Assembly (NCBI GenBank): GCA_019689635.1
Contig: JADGHB010000013.1
Coordinates: 1-64,000, forward strand
Direction of reading: 5' to 3'
Origin: Nevskia sp.
Lineage (GTDB): Bacteria > Pseudomonadota > Gammaproteobacteria > Nevskiales > Nevskiaceae
DNA: 64,000 nt
The notes beneath the pieces were generated by a model. The model did not search any database. It had not been told where the DNA came from and worked only from the letters and a program-made list of their open reading frames with translations. A program made the translations under genes and the position numbers. This document shows, piece after piece, positions 47,501 to 59,729 of this stretch (the stretch's first letter is position 1; each line of letters begins with the position of its first letter).

Positions 47501-49281
47501 TGCAGGAGACCGGTACCAGCCTCAAGATCACGGGTCCTGCGGCGGTGGGCTTGAGTTCGGTCACCAGTTACACGATCACGCTGACCGATGCCGCCAGCAA
47601 TCCGCTCGCGGGCCGGACCTTGAGCGTGTCGTCCACCAAGGGCAATGGCATCACCGCGAGCAACCTGACCACCGACGCCAACGGCCAGATCACGATCAGC
47701 TATACCGCGACGAACAGCGGCGCGGATACGCTCAGCGTGCAGTCGGGGAGCTGTCCGAGCTTCGCCACCGGCGGCACCAAGCTGATTCAAGTGGCCGCTC
47801 AGAATCTCAGCATCGTGGCGCCCAACGACAGCGCGCAGATTCCGTTTGGAACGAGCGGCACGTTCTCGGTCGGGGCCGCGGTGGCCTCCGGCGGCGCAGG
47901 CTACGCGGTCGGCGACGTCTTGACCGTCGTCGGCGGCACGTCCACCACGCCGGCTCAACTCACCGTGAGCCAGGTGAACGGCAGCGGCGCCATCCAGGCC
48001 GTCACGGTCACCAATGCGGGAACCTACACCGCGCTGCCGCCGAGTCCGGCGAGCGTCACCGGCGGCAATGGCAGCGGCGCGACCTTCAACGTTTCGGAAA
48101 ACGTCACCGTGCAATTGACGGGGGGCACGATCGCCGGACAGACGATCCAGTTCGACGCCACGCGCGGCGGCTTCGGCGCTTGTCCCACGCCACCGAGCAC
48201 CACGAGCGCCGTGACCAGCGCCAGCGGCCAGGCCACGGTCGCCATCCTGCAATGCGCGGGCGCGGGCAATGCGGGCGGCGCGGTGGTGACGGCGACCTGC
48301 ACGACCTGCAGTCCGCAGATCTCCGCCTCGACCGCGATCCAGTTCAACGCCACCACGCCGGCCTCGGTGACTTTGCAGGCCAGCCCCTCGACCGTGCCGA
48401 TCAATGGCACCAGCATCATCACTGCTTCCGTGCGCGACGCCGACAGCAATCCGGTGGCCAATCAATTGGTGCAGTTCACGCTGACCGACAATTCCGGCGG
48501 ATCGCTGCTGCGGTCTTCCGCCACCACCGACAGCAGCGGTCAGGCCACCGTGACCTACCAGGCGGGCGCCACCAGCAGTTCGGCCAACGGCGTGAAAGTG
48601 ACGGGAACGGTGGGTGCGAACTCCGGTTCGACGTTCCTGACCGTCGGCGGCCGGGCGCTGCGCATCGTGCTGGGGACCGGCAATACCATCAATGCGCCGA
48701 ACAGCACGCAATACCAGTTGCCGTATTCGGTGCTGGTGACGGACTCCGCCGGCAATCCGCCGCCGGCCGGCAGCGTCGTCAATCTGGTCACCAATGCCGT
48801 GAGCTACCAGAAGGGGTATGAAACCTTCAACCTGCTCGATAAATTGTGGGAACCGGTTTACGAAGTCGATTGCACGACCGACGGTGGTTGCGCGAGCCCC
48901 AGCGCGTTCGGCTGTTTCAACGAGGACAAGAACCTCAACGGGATTCTCGACGTGCCTCCCGACGTGGATTGGAACGGCAACGGCAAGCTCGAACCGGGCA
49001 ACGTCACCAGCGTCCCGGCCACGGTCACGCTGGACGCCAATGGCACGGGTCAATTCAACGTCACCTATCCCAAAGACCGCGCCTATTGGGTACAAGTCTT
49101 GCTCAGCGCCACCATCACGGTGGGCGGAGATCAAGGCACGGCCTCGACGCAGTTCGTCCTGCCGGGCTTGTCCTCGGACTTCAATAATCAACAAGTGGCA
49201 CCGCCCGGCCAGGTCAGCCCTTATGGCCAGACGCCGGCGCCGGCGACCAGCGACGTGTGCGCCAATCCGCCGCCGAACTAG
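44587..49281 (+). CDS. Giant lipoprotein with about 12 bacterial Ig-like (Big_1/invasin-type) repeats
   Basis: A 1564-residue surface protein. The signal peptide ends in the lipobox LLLAAC and is followed by a Gly/Thr-rich linker. Some twelve modules of about 100 residues come next, each with the Big_1 pattern (TDxxGNPVxGVxVxF, ATTDANGxAxVTYTA, TVTATAGG). The eleventh module is interrupted by about 70 residues of a different fold (GGAGYAVGDVLTVVGG, GSGAIQAVTVTNAGTYT, GGNGSGATFNVS). The C-terminus has a calcium-loop-like stretch (EDKNLNGILD, DWNGNGKLEPGN). This is probably an adhesin or matrix scaffold. ATG 44587 follows GGGGGA. An in-frame ATG 12 bp upstream is possible. The adjacent Ig modules are similar enough for recombination. 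Confidence 0.88.
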   Translation: MRGQMIVRACGAAFLGLLLAACSGGTIGGGTTTGGTTGGTTGGTTGGSSGGGSTGTGIVAALSLTASAPQVVADGSSAVLMTANLTDTAGVAVSNKTLNFTTNAGTLSAASATTDSRGNAQVYLHSSTIVGTATVTVTEPGSGLSANTNVAFVAGPAASVALAVAPTQVAPGGTASVNVQVADVNGNPVSGIGVNLTVPTNNSGGQFATTLVTTDANGRAGTTYQAGAVGSTVTDTLKASLSGGQSDTKSLTVSTSGASPIGGIVLTLGSGSASVSPTPFNVSTAVKTAATAVVTDTSGNPLASQVVSFSTSAGVLQSGSGTPAATVTATTDANGRASVFQLSPTQTGNATITASSGGFSATQTLTFTAGAPATVVLSVAPTQLIPGGAASVRATVRDSGGNPVPNVAVSFSSTTSGTSGGASFSSATVVTDANGNATTQYNAPTSSSITSDSLRAQTAGGQVSNAVTVNISPNNASVTGLSLTAASGQVAAGGQVILRAVVQTSGGSLAGINVNFATTGGTLSATSATTDNTGTAAVTLTAPAKIGSVQVTATAGNFAAQAAVQVVSGGAANVQVSAAPVTVAPNKVSSIVAVVTDAYGNPVAQHNVQFSASAGHFSNNATSIGATTDNSGVATVNFTAPAATGTVTVSATATPENTTGNVVLTVNSSAATVGGLTVTALTSSIPANGVSQATVRAHVTDTSNAPLQGVTVSFTATAGTPTGGTVVTDANGNADFVLTSATVPGTATVTGATGGFSASATVQFTAGAPASLVLTLNPNSVSTGGTTTVKATVLDGGSNPIPGVTVNFSVPTNNSGGTLAATSAVTDSTGVAATAYTAGQVSGSVTDTIKAAVASLAPVTANLTVTNPVKTISLLASSLQLPSSASTPAQGVTLTAVVKDQNNNVLPGVVVQFTAALDASSSCGSGGALQVTNATTDGTGTATAILYTGGDPTDQNIKVTASAAGVSASVVVQETGTSLKITGPAAVGLSSVTSYTITLTDAASNPLAGRTLSVSSTKGNGITASNLTTDANGQITISYTATNSGADTLSVQSGSCPSFATGGTKLIQVAAQNLSIVAPNDSAQIPFGTSGTFSVGAAVASGGAGYAVGDVLTVVGGTSTTPAQLTVSQVNGSGAIQAVTVTNAGTYTALPPSPASVTGGNGSGATFNVSENVTVQLTGGTIAGQTIQFDATRGGFGACPTPPSTTSAVTSASGQATVAILQCAGAGNAGGAVVTATCTTCSPQISASTAIQFNATTPASVTLQASPSTVPINGTSIITASVRDADSNPVANQLVQFTLTDNSGGSLLRSSATTDSSGQATVTYQAGATSSSANGVKVTGTVGANSGSTFLTVGGRALRIVLGTGNTINAPNSTQYQLPYSVLVTDSAGNPPPAGSVVNLVTNAVSYQKGYETFNLLDKLWEPVYEVDCTTDGGCASPSAFGCFNEDKNLNGILDVPPDVDWNGNGKLEPGNVTSVPATVTLDANGTGQFNVTYPKDRAYWVQVLLSATITVGGDQGTASTQFVLPGLSSDFNNQQVAPPGQVSPYGQTPAPATSDVCANPPPN

Positions 49282-49326
49282 GCGCCGAACTCGGCACGGC
49301 CGGCGCCGCGCAAGCGGCGGGCGAGC

Positions 49327-49677
49327 TTATCCCTTGCCCGCCGCCTGGGCCGTGAGTCGGCCTGCCACGAACTGGCCGAGCGCGACGACCACCAGCGCCA
49401 GCCCTGCAGCGAAGTACCGCTCCACGCGGCTGCGGTCGGCGCGGATGGCTTGCTCGATCTCCGCGCGCTCCTGCTTGCGCAGCTCGTCGAGGCGATCCAC
49501 CGGCAGCGGGTCTCGATCGCCGCGGCGGGCGAGGTCGAAAGCGAGGTTGAGCTCGGTGGAGGCCTGCAAGTCCTGCTCGCTGTAGTCGGGCAGGGCGCGC
49601 CATTGCAGACCGGCATAGCCGCACAGACCGAGCCCGGCCGCGGCGAGCAGGAAGGCGAAGCGATAACGAAGATTCAC
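49327..49677 (-). CDS. Small bitopic membrane protein, hypothetical
   Basis: A 116-residue protein with a hydrophobic helix at each end (FAFLLAAAGLGLCGYAGLQW and YFAAGLALVVVALGQFVAG). Between them is a charged helix (LARRGDRDPLPVDRLDELRKQERAEIEQAI). The two helices place the middle on one side of the membrane. The start is GTG 49677 with GAGAG upstream. It is divergent from ald by 99 bp. I do not recognise a family. Confidence 0.65.
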   Translation of the reverse strand: MNLRYRFAFLLAAAGLGLCGYAGLQWRALPDYSEQDLQASTELNLAFDLARRGDRDPLPVDRLDELRKQERAEIEQAIRADRSRVERYFAAGLALVVVALGQFVAGRLTAQAAGKG

Positions 49678-49776
49678 GGCGGTTCTCTCGATTCTCGGCC
49701 GCAGTCGGCGGGGCGGTGGTGCGCAGGCGGCTTTCGCTAAACTGGCATCTTGTTCGAATGCGCAGGGACGAAACCC

Positions 49777-50916
49777 ATGCTGATCGGCGTTCCCAAGGAA
49801 ATCAAGGTGCACGAGTACCGCGTCGGCCTGACGCCGGCCGGCGTGCGTGAACTCGCCCGCCACGGACACCGGATTTTGGTCCAGGCCGGTGCCGGCGAAG
49901 GCATCGGCATCGGCGATGCCCAATATCAAGCCGCCGGGGCGCAGATCGTCGGCACGGCGCAGGAGGTCTATGCCCACGCCGAGCTGGTGGTCAAGGTCAA
50001 GGAGCCGCAGCCGGTCGAATGCAAGATGCTGCGCGAAGGCCAGGTGCTGTTCGCCTATCTGCATCTGGCGCCCGATCCCGGGCAGGCCCGGGCGCTGCTG
50101 GAATCCGGTTGCGTGGCGATCGCTTACGAGACCGTGACCGACGATCGCGGCGGCCTGCCGCTGCTCGCGCCGATGAGCGAGGTCGCCGGCCGCATGTCGA
50201 TCCAGGCCGGCGCGCACGCGATGGAGAAAGCGGCCGGCGGCAACGGTGTGCTGCTCGGCGGCGTGCCGGGCGTGACGCCGGCCAAAGTGGTCGTGATTGG
50301 TGGCGGCGTGGTGGGCTACAACGCCGCGCGCGTGGCGGTCGGCATGGGCGCCCACGTGACCGTCCTCGACCGTTCGCTGGCGCGCCTGAACTGGCTGGAC
50401 ACGGTGTTCGACGGCCGCCTGACCACGCTGTACTCGACCACCGATGCCCTGGAAAACGAGGTGCGCAGCGCCGATCTGGTGATCGGCGCGGTGCTGGTGC
50501 CGGGCGCGGCCGCGCCCAAGCTGGTCACCCGCGCGATGCTCAAGGACATGAGGCCCGGCACCGTGGTGGTGGACGTGGCCATCGACCAGGGCGGCTGTTT
50601 CGAGACCAGCAGGCCCACCACGCACCAGAATCCGACTTTCATCGAAGAGGGCATCGTCCACTACTGTGTGGCGAACATGCCCGGGGCCGTGGCGCGGACT
50701 TCCACGTTCGCGCTGACCAATGCCACGCTGCCCTACGCGCTGGCGCTGGCCGACAAGGGCTACCGCAAGGCACTGCTCGACGATCCGCATCTGTGCCATG
50801 GGCTCAACGTGCATCGCGGCAAGATCACCTACAAGGCGGTCGCCGAGGCCCTGGGTTACGAGTACCAGCCGGCGCACGAGGCGCTGAAACCCTGGTGGCA
50901 GCCTCCCGAGCACTAA
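49777..50916 (+). CDS. ald: Alanine dehydrogenase
   Basis: A 379-residue NAD-dependent enzyme converting L-alanine to pyruvate and ammonia. Family motifs are [40 protein letters not shown] (catalytic His), the Rossmann loop [16 protein letters not shown], and [18 protein letters not shown]. Length is normal and the ATG at 49777 is the family start. The malic enzyme gene begins 20 bp downstream, so an operon for pyruvate supply from alanine and malate is likely. Confidence 0.96.
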   Translation: MLIGVPKEIKVHEYRVGLTPAGVRELARHGHRILVQAGAGEGIGIGDAQYQAAGAQIVGTAQEVYAHAELVVKVKEPQPVECKMLREGQVLFAYLHLAPDPGQARALLESGCVAIAYETVTDDRGGLPLLAPMSEVAGRMSIQAGAHAMEKAAGGNGVLLGGVPGVTPAKVVVIGGGVVGYNAARVAVGMGAHVTVLDRSLARLNWLDTVFDGRLTTLYSTTDALENEVRSADLVIGAVLVPGAAAPKLVTRAMLKDMRPGTVVVDVAIDQGGCFETSRPTTHQNPTFIEEGIVHYCVANMPGAVARTSTFALTNATLPYALALADKGYRKALLDDPHLCHGLNVHRGKITYKAVAEALGYEYQPAHEALKPWWQPPEH

Positions 50917-50936
50917 TCCGCATCCGTCACGGCCCG

Positions 50937-52631
50937 ATGAGCGCAGCCACGGAAACGATCGAAACCGCCTTGCGCGGCGCCGCATTGCTGTCCACGCCCT
51001 TGCTGAACAAGGGAACCGCCTTCAGCGAGGCCGAACGCGACGCCTTCGGCCTGCACGGTCTGTTGCCGCCGCAGGTGCTGACGCTCGACGACCAGCTCGC
51101 GCGCAACGGTGAAGCCTACCGGCGCTGCGTCACGGATCTGGACCGTCATGTCTTTCTGCGCGATCTGCAGGACCGCAACGAAGTGCTGTTCTACGCCCTG
51201 CTGCGCCGGCATATCGGCGAAATGCTGCCGATGGTCTATGCGCCGACCGTGGCTCAGGGCTGCCAGCACTTTTCGCACCTCTACCGCAAGCCACGCGGCC
51301 TGTTCCTGTCCTTCCCCTTGCGCCACCGCCTGCGGGAGATGCTCGCCAACCGGCCGCATCGCGAGGTCAAGGTGATCGTGGTCACCGACGGCGAGCGCGT
51401 ACTGGGCATCGGCGACCAGGGCATCGGCGGGATGGGCATCCCCATCGGCAAGCTCACTCTCTACAGCCTGCTCGGGGGCATCCATCCGCGCCATACGCTG
51501 CCGGTGTTCCTCGACGTGGGCACCAACAACGCCGAGCTGCGCAAGGATCCGCTGTATCTCGGCTGGCGCGCGGAGCGCATCGCCGACGAGCGCTATTGGC
51601 AGTTCATCGAGGAATTTGTGCGTGCGGTGGGCGAGGCGCTGCCGGACGTGCTGCTGCAATGGGAAGACTTCGCCAAGCCGCACGCGCGGCCCATCCTCGA
51701 GCGCTACGCCGACCGCCTGTGCACTTTCAACGACGACATCCAGGGGACCGCGGCGATGGCCTTGGGCACGGTGCTGGCCGCCTTGCGCGCGCTGGATCAG
51801 CCGCTGCCCGCGCAGAACATCGTCATCGTCGGCGCCGGCGGCGCGGGCACCGGCATCGCCGAATACCTGCTGGCGGCGATGCGCGACGCAGGCGCCAGCG
51901 AGCGCGAGGCGCTGGCGCGTTTCTACCTGGTCGATGCCGAAGGCCTGCTGCACGAAGGCATGCGCGGACTGACGCCCGTGCAGCGCCGCTTCGCCCAGCC
52001 GGCGGAAACCATCGCCGGCTGGCCGCGCAGCGATCTCGCGGAAGTCGTGCGCCGCGTGCGGCCCTCGATCCTGATCGGCGCCTCCGGGCAGCCGGGGCTA
52101 TTCACCGAGGAAGTGGTGCGCACGCTCAGCGCGGCGCAACGGCATCCGGTGATCCTGCCGCTCAGCAATCCCGGCGACCGCGCCGAGGCGCAGGCGGCCG
52201 ATCTCGTCCGCTGGAGCGAAGGTCGCGCCCTGGTGGCGAGCGGCAGTCCCTGCGCGCCGGTGGAATACGGCGGTCGCCGGCGCAGCATCGGCCAGGCCAA
52301 CAATCTCTACATCTTCCCCGCCGTGGGACTGGCGGTCGCCGCGAGCGGCGCGCGGCGCGTCAGCGATGGCATGCTGCGCGCGGCCGCGCGAGCGCTGGCC
52401 GAGCTGTCGCCCGCCACGACCGATCTCACCGCGCCCTTGCTGCCGCCGCTGGACGTGCCGGAACGGATTTCGCTGCCCATCGCTCACGCCATCGCGCGCC
52501 AGGCGCAGCGTGAAGGTCTGGCGGCGGAATGCGAGGAAGCGGTGCTGCGCGAACGGCTCGAGCGCGGTTTCTGGAAACCGCGCTACCCGCGGCTCAAGCC
52601 GATTTCAGGCGCGCAAGTCGGCAGCGCTTGA
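50937..52631 (+). CDS. maeA: NAD-dependent malic enzyme (decarboxylating)
   Basis: A 564-residue protein close to E. coli MaeA (565). Motifs are LLNKGTAFSEAERDAFGLHG, YAPTVAQGCQHFS, VVTDGERVLGIGDQGIGGMG (active site), CTFNDDIQGTAAM (metal Asp), the NAD loop IVGAGGAGTGIAEYL, and PLSNPGDRAEAQAADL. It oxidatively decarboxylates malate to pyruvate. It is 20 bp downstream of ald and convergent with the HiPIP gene. Confidence 0.95.
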   Translation: MSAATETIETALRGAALLSTPLLNKGTAFSEAERDAFGLHGLLPPQVLTLDDQLARNGEAYRRCVTDLDRHVFLRDLQDRNEVLFYALLRRHIGEMLPMVYAPTVAQGCQHFSHLYRKPRGLFLSFPLRHRLREMLANRPHREVKVIVVTDGERVLGIGDQGIGGMGIPIGKLTLYSLLGGIHPRHTLPVFLDVGTNNAELRKDPLYLGWRAERIADERYWQFIEEFVRAVGEALPDVLLQWEDFAKPHARPILERYADRLCTFNDDIQGTAAMALGTVLAALRALDQPLPAQNIVIVGAGGAGTGIAEYLLAAMRDAGASEREALARFYLVDAEGLLHEGMRGLTPVQRRFAQPAETIAGWPRSDLAEVVRRVRPSILIGASGQPGLFTEEVVRTLSAAQRHPVILPLSNPGDRAEAQAADLVRWSEGRALVASGSPCAPVEYGGRRRSIGQANNLYIFPAVGLAVAASGARRVSDGMLRAAARALAELSPATTDLTAPLLPPLDVPERISLPIAHAIARQAQREGLAAECEEAVLRERLERGFWKPRYPRLKPISGAQVGSA

Positions 52632-52650
52632 ACGAGCCCAGCCGCTCGCT

Positions 52651-52986
52651 TCAGGCCATCGGTGCCCAGGCTTGGCACCATCCAGTCTTCGGTACCGCTT
52701 TGCCGGGAAAAGCGCCGCAGGGCGCCCAGTCGCCGCTGGCCTGCGCCGCCTGGTACAGCGCGCAAGTGCCGCAGTGCCGGCCGGCCTGATACAGGGGCTC
52801 TTTCTTGGGATCGAGCTTGGCGGCGTCCAGCGCGAAATGCAGCGCCTTGGCGGCCGGATCGTCGGGCGACAGGTGCGGCAGCTCGGCGGCCGCCGCGCGG
52901 TTCACGCGCAGCAACGGCAGGGCGGCGACGCCGAGCGCCAGGCGCGACAGAAAACGGCGGCGTGCGGAAGAAGTAGGTTCGGTCAT
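52651..52986 (-). CDS. High-potential iron-sulfur protein (HiPIP), Tat-exported
   Basis: A 111-residue precursor. A twin-arginine signal (SARRRFLSRLALGVAALPLL) leads to a mature protein of about 75 residues. Four cysteines C72, C75, C90 and C104 are in the HiPIP order C-x2-C-x14-C-x13-C (HCGTCALYQ, WAPCGAFPGK, GWCQAWAP). It binds one [4Fe-4S] cluster and carries electrons in the periplasm, typically to a terminal oxidase or reaction centre. ATG 52986 follows GGAG. It is monocistronic and convergent with maeA. Confidence 0.94.
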   Translation of the reverse strand: MTEPTSSARRRFLSRLALGVAALPLLRVNRAAAAELPHLSPDDPAAKALHFALDAAKLDPKKEPLYQAGRHCGTCALYQAAQASGDWAPCGAFPGKAVPKTGWCQAWAPMA

Positions 52987-53063
52987 GGCGGGCTCCTTGG
53001 CTGGCTAGTGAACTCGACCTGTCCAACTTAACAAATCCCCGCCGCCGGCGCACCTGGCCGGAG

Positions 53064-54218
53064 TCAATGTTCTGGCCAGAAGCGCGAGACCAGAAAGGCC
53101 GCGCCGCTTTGCACCGCCAGAATCAGCGCCACGCAGCTGGGCCAGCCGCCCAGCGGCCATAGTGCCGCGGGCAGGCTGGCGCCCGCGCTGCCGCCCAGGT
53201 AGTAGCAGGTCAGATAAAGTCCCACTGCGGACGAGCGCGCGGCGCTGGCCAGCCGGGGCACCGTCGCCGTGGCCAGCGACTGCGTGATGAACACCCCCAG
53301 CGAGCCGAGCGCCAGTCCCGCGATCACCACCGGCAGTCGCGGGATCAGCGTGAGCAGCAACCCGGCACCGGAAACCGCCAAAGCCGCCAGCCCCACCTCG
53401 CGCACGCCGTAGCGCAAGGCCCAGGTGCCGCTCATGGGCGTCACCGCCATGCCGACCAGATAGACGAAAAAGATGAACGACAGCTCGTGAGTGCCGAGCT
53501 CGAACGGCGCTGCGCTGAGATAGAAATCGATATAGGTGAAGCTGCCGACCAGCGAAAACAGCAAAGCGAAACCGATGGCGTAGGTCGCGCGCAGCGGTGG
53601 ATTGCGCAGGTGGCCGCCGATGCCGGCGAGCGAATCGAGCCAGGAGCGGGCGCGGCTGAAGGCGCGCGAACGCGGCAGCCAGGCCGTCACGATGCCCAGC
53701 ACTGCGAGATTGAGCGCGCCCAGGACGAGAAAGGCGACCCGCCAGCCGGCGGCGGCGGTGATCAACCCGGCGATGAAGCGGCCGCAGAAGCCGCCGAAAA
53801 TGGCGCCGGCGATGTAGAGGCTGGCGACGCCGCCGGCTTCCGCGGGCGGCCACTCCTCGGCGATGTAGGCTACCGCGCTGGCGAAAATGCCGGGGATCAC
53901 CGCGCCCTGCAACGCGCGCCACACCAGCAGCGCGTCGAGGCTTCCGGCGCTCGCGCTGCCCGCGGTGGCGACGGCGAGCAGCGCGATGGCGGCGAGCAGC
54001 ACGGGTTTGCGGCCATGGCGGTCCGCCAGCCCGCCGGCGAACGGCGCGACCAGCGCCACGGCCAGCGTGGTCACGGTGACGGTCAGGCTCACCGCGCCGA
54101 TGCTGGCGTCGAACACGCGCCGCAGCTCCGGCAGCAGCGCCTGGGTCACGTACATCTCCAAGAAGGCGCAGGCGCCGGTGGCCATCACCGCCACGCGCGC
54201 GCGATCGAACCCCTTCAC
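53064..54218 (-). CDS. MFS transporter (12-helix, YnfM/drug efflux-like)
   Basis: A 384-residue inner-membrane protein. Motif A is present between helices 2 and 3 (GGLADRHGRKPVLLAA), and helix 4 has VWRALQGAVIPGIFASAVAYI. Twelve hydrophobic segments are visible. The closest pattern is the YnfM/arabinose-efflux group. The substrate is unknown. The start is GTG 54218, 13 bp after the end of the hydrolase gene, so both may share a transcript. Confidence 0.87.
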   Translation of the reverse strand: MKGFDRARVAVMATGACAFLEMYVTQALLPELRRVFDASIGAVSLTVTVTTLAVALVAPFAGGLADRHGRKPVLLAAIALLAVATAGSASAGSLDALLVWRALQGAVIPGIFASAVAYIAEEWPPAEAGGVASLYIAGAIFGGFCGRFIAGLITAAAGWRVAFLVLGALNLAVLGIVTAWLPRSRAFSRARSWLDSLAGIGGHLRNPPLRATYAIGFALLFSLVGSFTYIDFYLSAAPFELGTHELSFIFFVYLVGMAVTPMSGTWALRYGVREVGLAALAVSGAGLLLTLIPRLPVVIAGLALGSLGVFITQSLATATVPRLASAARSSAVGLYLTCYYLGGSAGASLPAALWPLGGWPSCVALILAVQSGAAFLVSRFWPEH

Positions 54219-54231
54219 GGCGCGTGGCGCA

Positions 54232-55404
54232 TCAGGCGAGGCGTTTCTCGAGCTGTTCGACTTCCTCGACGTAACGGCGCATGGCTTCCTCGCGCGCCAT
54301 GCCCTTGAGCGCGGCCCAGGCGTCGTACTTGAAACGCGCCACCGGATCGAGCGCGCCGGGACGCTTGCCCGGGGCGTCGCCGTCGGTGGCCTGGCGATAA
54401 AGCGCGTACATTTTCAGCTTGAGGGCGTTGTCGGGCTTGAACGGACCCTTGGCCGGCGCGCTGCGCACCCGCGCCACGGCCGCTGCGAAACGCTGATGCA
54501 GCTCGGGGTCCGCAGCCGGAGTTTCCGGCGCCGCCGCGGGGGCCGGCGCCGGGCTGGAGTGTGCCGGCTCCGGCGCCGTTTCGCGGAACGGCTTGAAGAA
54601 CTCCGCGATCTGCGGCCACAGCCGCTCGGGGCGAGTGCGCAGTTCGAGGATGTGGCGGGCCTGTAGAAGCCGAGCGTGCGGTAGCTCGTGCGCCAGCGCG
54701 TGGGCATCGCGGAATTCGTGCAGCTTGTCGCGCGCATGGCCGATCACCAGGGCGGGCGCCTGGATTTTGCGCCGCTGCGATTCGGACGGCACCATCGGCC
54801 CCACCAAGGTGCCGTGCAGGATCGCCGCCAGCACCGGCGGCGGCAAGGACAGCACGTCGAGGACGCTGCCCAGCCACTGCTGGCGCAAGCCGCGCGGTCG
54901 TGGCAGCCGGCGCACGAAACGGGCGAAGGGTTCGTGCAGCGGGCGCCCCAGTCGCGCCGAGACCAGCAGCGGCGAGAGCAGCAGCGCGGCCCACACCGCC
55001 GACCATTCCATGACCGGCATCTCCAGGAACAGCGCGCGCACGCGCTGCGGCGCGTGCACCGCCACGTGCAGGGAGACGATGCAGCCCAGCGACACGCCGC
55101 CGACGATGGCGGTGCCGATGCCGAGATGATCGAGCAGGGCGATCACCTGGTCGGCGAAGAAATCGGTGCGGTAGTCCTTGGGATCGCGGGTCTTGTCGCT
55201 GCGGCCGTGGCCCAGCAAATCGAGCAGGATGACCTGGAAGCCCTCGGCGGCGAAGCGCGTGGCGAGCTCGCGGTTGACCAGGCTGTCGAGCAGGATGCCG
55301 TGGAGCAGCACGATCGGCGGTCCGGCGCCGACGGTTTCGTAGTACAGGCGGTGCTCGCCGTAGCGGAAGCTGTGCGGCTCGAACAACTGGGCGGAAGCGT
55401 TCAT
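54232..55404 (-). CDS. Alpha/beta-hydrolase fused to an acyl-CoA-binding protein domain
   Basis: A 390-residue cytoplasmic protein. Residues 1-270 are an alpha/beta-hydrolase: oxyanion HGIL, nucleophile S105 in GGVSLGC, Asp in the VIGHARD region, and His in ARHILELR. A Pro/Ala linker (about 275-298) leads to a C-terminal acyl-CoA-binding domain of about 90 residues (KLKMYALYRQATDGDAPG, DPVARFKYDAWAALKGM, EEAMRRYVEEVEQLEKR) with the Tyr and Lys residues that bind CoA. A natural reading is an esterase or thioesterase acting on acyl-CoA held by its own domain. The ATG at 55404 has no strong ribosome site; an upstream frame extension is not homologous. Confidence 0.85.
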   Translation of the reverse strand: MNASAQLFEPHSFRYGEHRLYYETVGAGPPIVLLHGILLDSLVNRELATRFAAEGFQVILLDLLGHGRSDKTRDPKDYRTDFFADQVIALLDHLGIGTAIVGGVSLGCIVSLHVAVHAPQRVRALFLEMPVMEWSAVWAALLLSPLLVSARLGRPLHEPFARFVRRLPRPRGLRQQWLGSVLDVLSLPPPVLAAILHGTLVGPMVPSESQRRKIQAPALVIGHARDKLHEFRDAHALAHELPHARLLQARHILELRTRPERLWPQIAEFFKPFRETAPEPAHSSPAPAPAAAPETPAADPELHQRFAAAVARVRSAPAKGPFKPDNALKLKMYALYRQATDGDAPGKRPGALDPVARFKYDAWAALKGMAREEAMRRYVEEVEQLEKRLA

Positions 55405-55477
55405 GGGCGATGCGGCTTGGCCGGACGGGCTGGGCTCGATTATCGCCGATGGGCCGCACGCGCGTGGGCGGCAGGCT

Positions 55478-58774
<3,297 letters not shown>

Positions 58775-58778
<4 letters not shown>

Positions 58779-59212
58779 CCGCGCCAACACGTGCGCATTT
58801 CCGCCAATTCATCCGCGAAACCGTGCGCTGGGGCGACATGGACGCGCTCGGCCACGTCAACAACGCGCGGTTTTTCACCTACGACGAATCCGGGCGCATC
58901 GCCTATTTCGAACCCTGGAAGGAACTCGATCCCGGTTTCTGGGACGCCCACGGCCTGATCCTGGCGCACATCGGCTGCGACTTCCTGGCGCAACTGCGCT
59001 ACCCGGCGCAGCTCGACATCGGCACGCGCATCGCGCGCCTGGGCAAGTCCAGCCTGCATACCGAAAGCGCCATGTTCGAAGGCGAACGCGCCGTGGCGGT
59101 GGTGCGCGGCGTGGTGGTGTGGTTCGACTACCGCGCGCAGCGGCCTTTGCCCCTGCCGCCGCGGTTGCGCGAATGGATCCGCGCGCGCGAGGCGCTGGCG
59201 CCGGAGGAGTGA
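58775..59212 (+). CDS. Acyl-CoA thioesterase (4HBT hot-dog fold)
   Basis: A 145-residue hot-dog protein of the 4-hydroxybenzoyl-CoA thioesterase/YbgC group. It has the catalytic signature VRWGDMDALGHVNNARFFTY (Asp at the D-x-x-G-H-V-N site) and strands ILAHIGCDFLAQLRYP and LHTESAMFEGER. It should hydrolyse short or medium acyl-CoA. As last gene of the fadH-like operon, it fits fatty-acid breakdown. Confidence 0.9.
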
Positions 59213-59216
59213 GGCG

Positions 59217-59633
59217 CTACGGCAGGGTTTTTTCGACCGCGGTCACCTTGCCGTCGACGAATACCACGCGCAGCTTTTCGCCCTGCTCGCCGCCGGTGGC
59301 CACGCCCACGCCGCCGCCCACCGCGCTCGACCCGCCGAAACTTCCGCCGCCGATGCCGAAGCTGAACGCCGGCTTGCGTTCGCGGTAGGCCCAGACCTCC
59401 GAGGTGCCATTGGCGTCGGTGCGTTCGTAGCGACGATCCGGCTCGCCCAGCGCCAGACGCACCATGTCGGGCGTGAAGCCCACGTCTACCTGGCCGGCGC
59501 GGATCTTTTGCTGCACCTCGGGCGGATAACTGTCGAACAGCGCCGGGTTCTGCTCGATGCGAGTCGCCGGGCTGGAACAGGCCAGCAGCAGTACGGGCAG
59601 CAGCGGGGAAAACAAGCGCAGGATGCGATTCAT
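59217..59633 (-). CDS. Lipoprotein, SmpA/BamE-like
   Basis: A 138-residue lipoprotein. The signal peptide ends in the lipobox LLLACSS. The mature domain (QQKIRAGQVDVGFTPDMVRLALG, VWAYRERKPAF, VVFVDGKVTAVEKTL) has the small alpha-beta pattern of SmpA/OmlA-type domains, interrupted by a glycine-rich insertion (FGIGGGSFGGSSAVGGGVG). It is convergent with the thioesterase gene. An outer-membrane role is likely; the partner is unknown. Confidence 0.75.
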   Translation of the reverse strand: MNRILRLFSPLLPVLLLACSSPATRIEQNPALFDSYPPEVQQKIRAGQVDVGFTPDMVRLALGEPDRRYERTDANGTSEVWAYRERKPAFSFGIGGGSFGGSSAVGGGVGVATGGEQGEKLRVVFVDGKVTAVEKTLP

Positions 59634-59729
59634 GGTCGAAGGTGCAGGAAGCCCGCCGTTTAGACCGGCCGGAACCCGAGGCGGTTCGCGCGCGTAAACT
59701 AGAGCCATCGCCCGACGAAGGGAGGGCCC

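Noticed and set aside
49678-50985. Long minus-strand frame continuing over ald
   Set aside because: It is antisense to a textbook alanine dehydrogenase. Only the last 116 codons (49327-49677) look like a real membrane protein.
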